The notes under the pieces: generated by a model
What the model saw: the letters and a program-made list of their open reading frames with translations, nothing else
What the model was told of the DNA's origin: nothing
Database searches by the model: none
Shown here: positions 22,956 through 29,359 of the stretch, piece by piece
Layout of the letters: the number at the start of each line of letters is the position of its first letter
How positions within the stretch are numbered: the first letter of the stretch is position 1
Source of the DNA: a virus
Strand: one strand, 5' to 3'
Virus record (IMG/VR): IMGVR_UViG_3300046000_012596
Coordinates: 1-47,412 of that record
Length of the DNA: 47,412 bases
Position numbers and translations under genes: made by a program

Positions 22956-23554
22956 GAATTTTTATCATAAAGCCAGTCTGAAAAATGGTAAGGAAAAGTT
23001 TGAATAACCATTTCTGCAATTTCTTCATTATAATAATCTTTCCAATTAGTCTTACCTTCGGGATGTTCATTCATTCTATATTGAGTAAATTTTTTCAAGA
23101 TACCTGATTTGAAAAAATTAGATTCAATCACGAAAGGAATTTTCGAATAATCTTCAAACATATTTTCCAGCCTAACAATATAGTCAGGTTTACGTTCTTC
23201 AAAAAAGAAACACCCTAAACTTTTCCTTTGAGACAAAATTTTAATAACAAAACTATTAAAATTTTCTAACGGTCCATATCTGTATTCAGAAACAATTTGT
23301 GAGAATGGGTTCCTTAATGACGACAAAACTTTAAACCCATAAGGTATTGAATCAGAATAACAACCATGAATTCTTTGAGGTCTGTTATTTAAAACCTCAA
23401 AGTCTTTACCGTTAAACTTATAAAACTTAAATCTCAATTCATTGAGAATATTTACCATTGTTGTTGACCCAGTTTTATGACCGGTCCAAGAAACAACTTG
23501 GTAATCTAAAGATGCGTTAAAAAAAGACTCTATATTTAGTTTTTCTTCACCCAC
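22946..23554 (-). CDS. Sulfotransferase-family protein (copy 3)
   Basis: 202 residues. VVSWTGHKTGSTTMVNIL (about residues 19-36) is the best-preserved 5'-phosphosulfate loop of the three copies (H-K-x-G-S-T). SSLRNPFSQIVSEYRYG (about 78-94) is the 3'-phosphate motif, and YIVRLENMFEDYSKIPFV matches the same position in copy 1. The C-terminus FSDWLYDKNSWK resembles the tail of copy 2. It lies three genes upstream of the APS kinase on the same strand, the closest link between the sulfuryl donor and its user. The acceptor is unknown. Confidence 0.84.
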   Translation of the reverse strand: MGEEKLNIESFFNASLDYQVVSWTGHKTGSTTMVNILNELRFKFYKFNGKDFEVLNNRPQRIHGCYSDSIPYGFKVLSSLRNPFSQIVSEYRYGPLENFNSFVIKILSQRKSLGCFFFEERKPDYIVRLENMFEDYSKIPFVIESNFFKSGILKKFTQYRMNEHPEGKTNWKDYYNEEIAEMVIQTFPYHFSDWLYDKNSWK

Positions 23555-23661
23555 TTTTTCTCCATATATTCAATGTAACGGTGAGTCTTATTACCATTAT
23601 ATAACATCCAAACAAAGTAATAATCAAACCACCACTCAAGTTTTTTTAGTAATTTTTTCAT
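23536..23661 (-). CDS. Hypothetical small basic/aromatic protein (41 aa)
   Basis: A 41-residue frame beginning MKKLLKKLEWWFDYYFVW and ending KKWVKKN, rich in Trp, Tyr and Lys, overlapping the next start by 19 bases. It fills an otherwise unexplained 110-base gap in a tightly packed unit. The amphipathic aromatic pattern suggests membrane-surface binding. Coding is likely but not certain. Confidence 0.5.
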   Translation of the reverse strand: MKKLLKKLEWWFDYYFVWMLYNGNKTHRYIEYMEKKWVKKN

Positions 23662-23664
23662 TTA

Positions 23665-23853
23665 TTAAATTTCTTCTACTTTAGTAACAGTGTAATCTTC
23701 ACCTCCTGATGTTTCTCTTTGCCAATGGTCATCATTATCATCCACGTCTCCGTTTTCAACCATCTCAATCGCCTCATCTTCGTCTTCAGCCTCAACGGTA
23801 TAAGTAACATACTCATCGATAGTTCTTACCCCTGTGATTGTATATCTTTTCAT
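23665..23853 (-). CDS. Small acidic protein, DpnD/PcfM-like
   Basis: 62 residues. The pattern YTVEAEDEDEAIEMVENGDV (about residues 18-37) resembles the DpnD/PcfM family of small alpha-beta proteins, in which a strand ending in E-A-x-D/E is followed by an E-A-I helix. Very acidic, with no Cys. Tightly packed between two small genes. Function unknown. Confidence 0.68.
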   Translation of the reverse strand: MKRYTITGVRTIDEYVTYTVEAEDEDEAIEMVENGDVDDNDDHWQRETSGGEDYTVTKVEEI

Positions 23854-23855
23854 GA

Positions 23856-24071
23856 TTAATTAAAATATTTTTCAATTGCCTCAAGTTTATCATCAGCATC
23901 TACCAACATCTGAAGAGCTTCTTCAGCATTCTTATAGAAATCTCCTGTTGAGTGGTCTCCGATTCCTGCCGCGTGATTAGATAATAATTCCAATGTCAAT
24001 AAAGCCTTCGCTTTTTGAGCTTGAGCCTCAAGCATAAGCATTTCTGTCAAATTTTTCTTTACATTTCCCAT
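23856..24071 (-). CDS. Hypothetical small helical protein
   Basis: 71 residues, Ala- and Leu-rich, predicted helical throughout (EMLMLEAQAQKAKALLTLEL, EEALQMLVDADDKLEAIEKY). A small His/Gly turn (HAAGIGDHSTG) sits in the middle. Its ATG overlaps the stop of the upstream gene. No family recognised. Confidence 0.68.
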   Translation of the reverse strand: MGNVKKNLTEMLMLEAQAQKAKALLTLELLSNHAAGIGDHSTGDFYKNAEEALQMLVDADDKLEAIEKYFN

Positions 24072-24328
24072 TATATTTTGTTTTTATGTTTTTCGGAGCG
24101 TTCTCCTTTTTTATAAGTTTTTTTTTCAACTAATTCGCTACTTGGTCCCGACTTGGTTCCGACTTGGTCCCGACTTGGTTCGGACTTACGAGTAGATAAT
24201 TTCCATTCTGACTTTGCAACATATGCCCACATACTTCCAACCATGTTATTAGCAGTCTTATCGTCAACTCTTCTGATTTCTCCAAGTTGAACATCCTTTG
24301 TCGCTCTAATTGATTTAATACATTTCAT
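24071..24328 (-). CDS. Hypothetical protein with basic tail
   Basis: 85 residues. The first half (VQLGEIRRVDDKTANNMVGS, WAYVAKSEWKL) looks like a small beta fold. The tail from about residue 46 is low-complexity Lys/Ser/Glu. The DNA for this part carries a tandem near-repeat of an 11-12 base unit, gacttggt-(c/t)-cc or -tcg, at about 24145-24185, giving Arg-Asp-Gln-Val, Thr-Lys-Ser-Gly and similar. Confidence 0.65.
   Translation of the reverse strand: MKCIKSIRATKDVQLGEIRRVDDKTANNMVGSMWAYVAKSEWKLSTRKSEPSRDQVGTKSGPSSELVEKKTYKKGERSEKHKNKI
24145..24186 (-). repeat. Short imperfect tandem repeat
   Basis: Four imperfect copies of a 10-11 base unit centred on GACTTGGT (plus-strand sense) inside the 85-residue protein gene. 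Probably slipped-strand expansion in a disordered tail. Confidence 0.6.
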
Positions 24329-24530
24329 TGGTTTTTTCCTCCATGTTTAAGTTTAATAATGATATTATTTCTTTTTCTGTTTTTCCTTCTTTATAAAGAT
24401 TATAAATCTTTGAACTGATTGTATCCTCAAAAATTAACATGTCACTTTTTCCATAGTAATACTTTAGGTTACCATTTTTTAGAGCCTTAAGTGTAAACTC
24501 AAGTAAAACATATCTTTTATTGAATCCCAT
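24315..24530 (-). CDS. Hypothetical small protein
   Basis: 71 residues, unrecognised. The C-terminal half (IYNLYKEGKTEKEIISLLN) looks like a small helix-turn-helix-like segment but is too short to assign. Overlaps the next gene by 14 bases. Confidence 0.62.
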   Translation of the reverse strand: MGFNKRYVLLEFTLKALKNGNLKYYYGKSDMLIFEDTISSKIYNLYKEGKTEKEIISLLNLNMEEKTNEMY

Positions 24531-24547
24531 AAAATAAAGATAGTAAA

Positions 24548-25327
24548 TTAACTTTCAGTGTCAAAGTTTTTAATCTTTTCTAAATTAACAATTTGAAAAA
24601 CATATGCCATTATTTTTCTTTTCATGATTGGAATAATGGTAGCTTCCATTGGAAATCTTTGTTCTACTTTCATTTCAAAAATTGGGAAGTCGTGGTGTTT
24701 CCCAGTGTGTTTCCAAGTAGATTTTTCATCAATAATTTTAGCTAAAGTTAAGTCGTTATGTTCACCTTCGTAAATCTTTTTCAATATTGTTCTATTATTT
24801 ACAGAATCTCCTCTTACTTTTTTTATTGTGAATTCCCAAACAAATAAGTTTTCTTTTATTCTATCATAATAATAGATATAACCCATTCCTGCAACCAAAT
24901 TTGGTTTGTTCTTTTTGAGAATCACATTAACATTATCATAAGCAATGTTCCAAATAGACTTGGCAATATTAAAAGCGTCGAAAAGTTTGTTACCTGAAAA
25001 TCTTAAAGTTTTGTCTAATTCAATTTCCTCTTCCTTTGTAATTTCTCTTGGTTTTTTTGGATAGAGTTCTTTCATGAGAATTTCATCGTCACAGGACTCG
25101 AAATTTTTGTCGGTTAACAACATCACATTTTCTTTTGAAATAGATTGTATGTTTGCAAGATGTAATGAAAGTTCAACAAAATCTGGATATATTTCTAAAT
25201 TTTCAAACTTTTTTTCACATTTCTGTAGATAATCTAATAATGTGTATTTGTTATATTCAAAATCCAAAGGTTCCTTGAATATCCATTCAGGGTCTAATTG
25301 GAATTTTGATTTTTTCTTTTTTGCCAT
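24548..25327 (-). CDS. Conserved-looking phage protein of unknown function
   Basis: 259 residues, no recognised domain. It begins with a Lys-rich stretch (MAKKKKSKFQL), then PEWIFKEPLDFEYNKYTLLDYLQKC, which has the look of a highly conserved structural or replication-associated phage protein. Helical first half and beta-rich second half (NLVAGMGYIYYYDR, LFVWEFTIKKV). No leader, signal peptide or membrane segment. It heads the run of small genes 23536-24530. Confidence 0.72.
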   Translation of the reverse strand: MAKKKKSKFQLDPEWIFKEPLDFEYNKYTLLDYLQKCEKKFENLEIYPDFVELSLHLANIQSISKENVMLLTDKNFESCDDEILMKELYPKKPREITKEEEIELDKTLRFSGNKLFDAFNIAKSIWNIAYDNVNVILKKNKPNLVAGMGYIYYYDRIKENLFVWEFTIKKVRGDSVNNRTILKKIYEGEHNDLTLAKIIDEKSTWKHTGKHHDFPIFEMKVEQRFPMEATIIPIMKRKIMAYVFQIVNLEKIKNFDTES

Positions 25328-25353
25328 TTATAAAATATAGTTCTGAAGAACTC

Positions 25354-26397
25354 TTAATCAATTCTCATTACATAGAAAAGTATGTTATTAATATAAACTT
25401 CGTCAATACTCCCATTATATCCGTTCAAAGTGTGCCCATATCCATCAGCATCAATTACATCTTCAATAAATTTATCCTTATCTATAAAATCTTCAAATCT
25501 CGAACCCATTTCTTCCAAAAAGTTTTCTGGGTCTTTTTGAACTCTACGTAACATTTGTGCTATTTTTTCTTCGATAACTTCTTCAGGCCAATCGCCATCT
25601 GGGTCATCTTCAATATCACTTATTTCTTCATTATACTCGTCAATAATTTTTTCCAATTGTTCTATTTTTTCTTTAACTTCTTCTTCATAATCTCCGCCTA
25701 ATTTGTCTTCTAAATCTGATATGTTTTCTTCTAATCTTGAAATTTTATAATTCAATACAGATATTTTTTCGTTTTGTTCACTAGATAACATTCTATCTTC
25801 ATCATCAAGATAAACCTCAGGATTATTGTACACATCATCATTATAGACATCTTCGGCGTAATCCACAACTTTATCAGTATCGATGTATGACCTTGCGAAC
25901 CCATCACTAAAACCTTCATAACCTATTTCATCAATAAGTTGTTCAACTCTTTCCTCCGCACTTGACTTAACTTCACTTTCATCTCCAACAGCATATCTAT
26001 TACCCTCGAGTCCTCCATCTATAACTTCAAATTCCGTCATATCATAAAATTCACCTGTGGGCACTATTTTGTAAACGTCATCTCTACTTGTTAATTCGGA
26101 TATATCATCCTGGATAGTTTCAATTTCATCTTCAAGGTCTTCAGTATCCTCTCCATTCTTTTCCAACTCGGTAAGTTGATTTTGTAGTTCTACCAATTTA
26201 CTTTCTAATTCTGTTAGTTCTTTTTTTTCCTGATTAGTTATTGGTGTTAAATCAGAGTTATCAACCAAAAAATTAAAAAGAGCATGTGCCTTTAACCCTT
26301 CAAGAGGTGTGTTTGGACCGAGTTCCCATTCCTTTTCTAATCTTCTTTCAGCCGCATGTTCAGAGTCATCCTCCTTCAATATTCTAAAAATTTTCAT
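25354..26397 (-). CDS. Acidic coiled-coil protein with head-targeting leader
   Basis: 347 residues. The leader MKIFRILKE-D ends in L-K-E (residues 7-9). The rest is highly acidic, with two long coiled-coil segments (about residues 58-100 and 205-250, rich in Leu, Glu, Lys and Ile), separated by short Asp/Tyr-rich segments such as AEDVYNDDVYNNPEVY. The C-terminus HTLNGYNGSIDEVYINN looks globular. A TATTTATTA motif lies about 12 bases upstream. Acidic, leader-bearing and coiled-coil proteins would suit an internal head protein or scaffold-like role, but this is inference. Confidence 0.75.
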   Translation of the reverse strand: MKIFRILKEDDSEHAAERRLEKEWELGPNTPLEGLKAHALFNFLVDNSDLTPITNQEKKELTELESKLVELQNQLTELEKNGEDTEDLEDEIETIQDDISELTSRDDVYKIVPTGEFYDMTEFEVIDGGLEGNRYAVGDESEVKSSAEERVEQLIDEIGYEGFSDGFARSYIDTDKVVDYAEDVYNDDVYNNPEVYLDDEDRMLSSEQNEKISVLNYKISRLEENISDLEDKLGGDYEEEVKEKIEQLEKIIDEYNEEISDIEDDPDGDWPEEVIEEKIAQMLRRVQKDPENFLEEMGSRFEDFIDKDKFIEDVIDADGYGHTLNGYNGSIDEVYINNILFYVMRID

Positions 26398-26408
26398 GAA
26401 CTTTTATT

Positions 26409-26417
26409 TAATAAATA
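26409..26417 (-). promoter_or_regulatory. TATTTATnA motif (putative late promoter)
   Basis: TATTTATTA about 11 bases upstream of the ATG at 26397, coding strand. Confidence 0.42.
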
Positions 26418-26448
26418 TCATTTTGATTTTATAATTGTATTTGTCTAC

Positions 26449-26457
26449 TATTTATAA
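26449..26457 (+). promoter_or_regulatory. TATTTATnA motif (putative late promoter)
   Basis: TATTTATAA, 26 bases upstream of the ATG at 26484. Together with the minus-strand motif at 26409 it makes a divergent promoter region. Confidence 0.45.
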
Positions 26458-26483
26458 AAATAAACTTTTAAAAAACTATCATC

Positions 26484-26651
26484 ATGAGTTGTGGATGTAA
26501 AAATAAAGGAAACCAAACTCCTCCGGCTCCCGCTCCTTCGGCTCAACAGACACAGACTCAGAGCCAAAAGGTGGCAGTACAAGAGGATGTCAAAACTGCA
26601 ATCAAGAAAACTATCGAGAAGTATTACAACGTAAATAAAACTTCTAGATAA
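26484..26651 (+). CDS. Small Cys- and Gln-rich protein (55 aa)
   Basis: 55 residues: start MSCGCKNKGNQ, a Pro/Ala/Gln-rich middle, and an amphipathic C-terminal helix (VAVQEDVKTAIKKTIEKYYN). C-G-C near the N-terminus could bind metal or form a disulfide. A motif upstream and a strong terminator directly downstream show a self-contained transcription unit, which supports coding despite the small size. High expression is likely; it may be a minor virion protein. Confidence 0.78.
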   Translation: MSCGCKNKGNQTPPAPAPSAQQTQTQSQKVAVQEDVKTAIKKTIEKYYNVNKTSR

Positions 26652-26673
26652 CTTCTTCTTGATTCAAATCATT

Positions 26674-26700
26674 AAAGGGACAAATATTGTCCCTTTTTTT
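26674..26700 (+). terminator. Rho-independent terminator
   Basis: GGGACAA-ATA-TTGTCCC followed by seven T on the plus strand, 23 bases after the stop of the 55-residue gene. Confidence 0.92.
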
Positions 26701-26701
26701 G

Positions 26702-26710
26702 TATTTATAT
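26702..26710 (+). promoter_or_regulatory. TATTTATnA-like motif
   Basis: TATTTATAT three bases upstream of the ATG at 26714, immediately after the terminator, so the next gene needs a new promoter here. Confidence 0.42.
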
Positions 26711-26713
26711 AAT

Positions 26714-27721
26714 ATGTATAATGTCGAAGATTTTTTAGAAATGTTCAACAATGATGATTTGGACGTTGAGAGGTATTTCAACGATTATTCTACTTGGTTT
26801 AATATTCTTAAAAAAAGAGGGTTGATGGGTGAAGTTGACCCTCATAACGCTTCCGACCACGAAGTTTGGCAAAACGAATATCTTTTATGGTTACTAAAAG
26901 ATGACAAACCCAAATTTTATGAGTGGGTTAACAAACTTCTCGGTGACTTCGAGTTTGATGAAAATGGAAATGGATATTTGATTTTGGATAATAGAGGTGA
27001 ATTATCAAGACTTTTTTGTGATGGTAGGAGATATGATTTGAGTCAAGAAACGGTATCTTCTATTTTAGGTGACGATTCTGACGTTTGGGAACCTTACTGG
27101 GACACAACTGACAATGTTTATAGAGATGTAATTGAAGAATTGAGTAAAGAGAACTTGGAAGTTTTGAAAAAACGAATTATCGATGAATTGAAAGGTAAAG
27201 AATTAAGTCCCGAGACTGAAGAAATGGAGTTTATTGCAGAACAACAGGGTCATCCCGATTATTGGGTTATAGATGAGACAAGTGTTGAAAGAATAATTGA
27301 TGATGAATCCTCTATGAAAATTCTTCTGAACGATGAACTTTCCGATATGAGGTCTGAGCTTTATTCCATACATTCAAATGCTTATAATTCGGCTTACCAA
27401 GAAGAAGTTTATGAAGATATTTGGAAAGAATTGACAGAATTTTTTGATGGGACGGGTGAATGGATTTCAGTCCCAAATCCTTATAAAAAAGACACAACCT
27501 TACAGAAATTCAAAATAAAGGTTTCTGACCCAATTGGTTTTTTGGGAGATTACCTATACGAAAACAAAAAATATGGAAATTCAGGTACAATTGAATATCA
27601 TGGAAGTTACATCGAATTGTTAAAGGAAACTATCGATTGTTTATCTGCGAAAGTTCCTGAATACCCTGATTTTAGAAAAGTTGATAAAAACATAAATTTA
27701 TATTTCGGCGACCATTTCTAA
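26714..27721 (+). CDS. Acidic protein of unknown function
   Basis: 335 residues from the ATG at 26714 (MYNVEDFLEMF); the longer open frame starts inside the preceding terminator and is rejected. The protein is acidic, with many Asp, Glu, Trp and Tyr, and helical stretches (DVIEELSKENLEVLKKRIID). No recognised domain, leader or signal. The stop overlaps the next ATG by one base (TAATG), linking it to the HExxH gene. It could be a partner or inhibitor of the two putative peptidases downstream, but nothing beyond position supports that. Confidence 0.75.
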   Translation: MYNVEDFLEMFNNDDLDVERYFNDYSTWFNILKKRGLMGEVDPHNASDHEVWQNEYLLWLLKDDKPKFYEWVNKLLGDFEFDENGNGYLILDNRGELSRLFCDGRRYDLSQETVSSILGDDSDVWEPYWDTTDNVYRDVIEELSKENLEVLKKRIIDELKGKELSPETEEMEFIAEQQGHPDYWVIDETSVERIIDDESSMKILLNDELSDMRSELYSIHSNAYNSAYQEEVYEDIWKELTEFFDGTGEWISVPNPYKKDTTLQKFKIKVSDPIGFLGDYLYENKKYGNSGTIEYHGSYIELLKETIDCLSAKVPEYPDFRKVDKNINLYFGDHF

Positions 27722-28512
27722 TGAAAAACGCAAATAAAATATTAAAAGTACTTTTGGAATTAAAGGGTGATTTACCTCCCAAGAACCCTCCAAAAAACAT
27801 CAAGAAAATTCTTTCTCAAATCGAATTATTTGAAATGTATCCAAGAATATTCGCTCTTGTTATTAAAGATGATAAATTAAGAGCCAGAGTTTTCATGAGA
27901 TATCAAGAATTTTATGAATCAGATTCAGATACATTCAGAGGTCAAGGTTTTAAATGGAAAGATTATATAGATTACTACAAAGCAAAAACCAAGAAAGATT
28001 ACTTTTCTTATCACGAAGATTGGGCTGGTTATAACATTCCTTGTACTTCTTTGGAATCATGTATACAAAAAATCCCAGACCTTAACATATATGACATGAT
28101 TATGTTCAGTGTTGTGGATACGATAAGAAAAATCGTAGGTTCAGATGATTTTTATCTTATAGGTATTGACCAAAGTAATGGTGAAGACCCTTCATTAATT
28201 TTCCACGAAATGGCACATGGACTTTGGTTTTCTAGCCCAAGGTACAAAAGAGAAATGTCTTCTTTAATTGAAAACATGAATTCTAATGTTAGAGAAAATA
28301 TGATAAATAAAATAAAAGAGGCAGGATATGGTGACAATGTGTACGAAGATGAACTTCAAGCCTATTTATCTACAGGGGTTGACGGTAGTATGAGAAGAAT
28401 TAAGGACATTAAACCAGAAATTTACAAATTTACCCAAGCCTTCGAAAAATATTCAAAAAAAATTAAACCTAAAAAAATTCCAATCGATTGGAGTACAGAC
28501 TTGGATAGATGA
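27721..28512 (+). CDS. Putative HExxH metallopeptidase with head-targeting leader
   Basis: 263 residues. The leader MKNANKILKVLLE-L ends in L-L-E (residues 11-13). The zinc motif is in PSLIFHEMAHGLWFSS (about residues 156-171; HEMAH), preceded by the strand FYLIGIDQSNG. Downstream, EDELQAYLSTG near residue 212 could supply a Glu ligand as in gluzincin-like enzymes. The rest is basic and helical. It overlaps both neighbours, so three plus-strand genes form one unit. Same design as the genes at 12646 and 28509: leader plus zinc peptidase core. Activity and packaging are inferred. Confidence 0.78.
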   Translation: MKNANKILKVLLELKGDLPPKNPPKNIKKILSQIELFEMYPRIFALVIKDDKLRARVFMRYQEFYESDSDTFRGQGFKWKDYIDYYKAKTKKDYFSYHEDWAGYNIPCTSLESCIQKIPDLNIYDMIMFSVVDTIRKIVGSDDFYLIGIDQSNGEDPSLIFHEMAHGLWFSSPRYKREMSSLIENMNSNVRENMINKIKEAGYGDNVYEDELQAYLSTGVDGSMRRIKDIKPEIYKFTQAFEKYSKKIKPKKIPIDWSTDLDR

Positions 28513-29357
28513 TGAAGATATTGAACATATTAGAAAATGTAATTTCAGAGGGTAAAAGATTCAAATTCTCACCTGAAGTCTACACCAAGATGATGGAGGT
28601 CACAGAAAAACTTTGGGCTTTAAGAAACAAACCTATTACACGTAAAACGATGGTTGATAATATAAGGTTTCAAACATCCGACGGAGTTGAGGGTAATGTT
28701 AAAGTTGTAATCAATCCAAGATTGAAATTTATAGGTCAGGTTGAAACAAAACCATCATATTCAAGGGACCCCATGGACTTCATCATGGAGTTACAACCCA
28801 AAGAGTATGGTTCAAAGAAAAATTTATTCTTGACAATCTACCATGAAATGTTACACGCCACAGACCCTTCGCAGTCTACAAAGATTTCGATTCCCTACTT
28901 GGCAAGTTATAATGAACATTCAGACGAAGCATATTGGGGACATCCTATTGAATTTAGAGCGATATCAAACGAATTTATGGAAGGTCTTGTTAACGAATAT
29001 AAGAGAAGACTCAAACAACTAAAAAAACCTGAAAATAAAAAATATCTTTTGAAATCACTAGATAATCTATTGAACTATTTTGCTAAAGGAGAACAAAGAA
29101 GTAAACTTACTGATGATATACTTTTAAGAATAAATGACGAAGATATTCCCGATTCAAGAATCGCTCAATTAGTTGCAAACATTCAATCTAACTATCCCAA
29201 TATTTCCGATTTGTTACCAAGAAAGAAAGACGAGCCTTATTATATTACTTACATTGAACTAATCAAGAAACATGGTCCTAAAATTTGGCCAAAGTTTTTG
29301 ACTTTACTCTACAATACCACTGAAGAAATTCGTGAGATGATTTTAAACAAAAAATAA
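28509..29357 (+). CDS. Putative HExxH metallopeptidase with head-targeting leader
   Basis: 282 residues. The leader MMKILNILENVISE-G ends in I-S-E (residues 12-14). The zinc motif is LFLTIYHEMLHATDPS (about residues 107-122; HEMLH, with Asp two residues later). AYWGHPIEFRAIS (about 138-150) provides a further His and Glu, the likely third ligand region. The strand FIMELQPKEYG lies just before. The C-terminal third is helical. Last gene of the plus-strand unit, convergent with the first fibre gene after two bases and with no visible terminator between. Confidence 0.8.
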   Translation: MMKILNILENVISEGKRFKFSPEVYTKMMEVTEKLWALRNKPITRKTMVDNIRFQTSDGVEGNVKVVINPRLKFIGQVETKPSYSRDPMDFIMELQPKEYGSKKNLFLTIYHEMLHATDPSQSTKISIPYLASYNEHSDEAYWGHPIEFRAISNEFMEGLVNEYKRRLKQLKKPENKKYLLKSLDNLLNYFAKGEQRSKLTDDILLRINDEDIPDSRIAQLVANIQSNYPNISDLLPRKKDEPYYITYIELIKKHGPKIWPKFLTLLYNTTEEIREMILNKK

Positions 29358-29359
29358 TA

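Noticed and set aside
24145-24186. Operator or origin iteron array
   Set aside because: The repeat is short, imperfect, inside a coding tail of low complexity, and in frame with Ser/Lys/Gly residues.
26687-26713. Upstream start for the acidic plus-strand protein
   Set aside because: It begins inside the 26674-26700 terminator; the ATG at 26714 follows a promoter-like motif.
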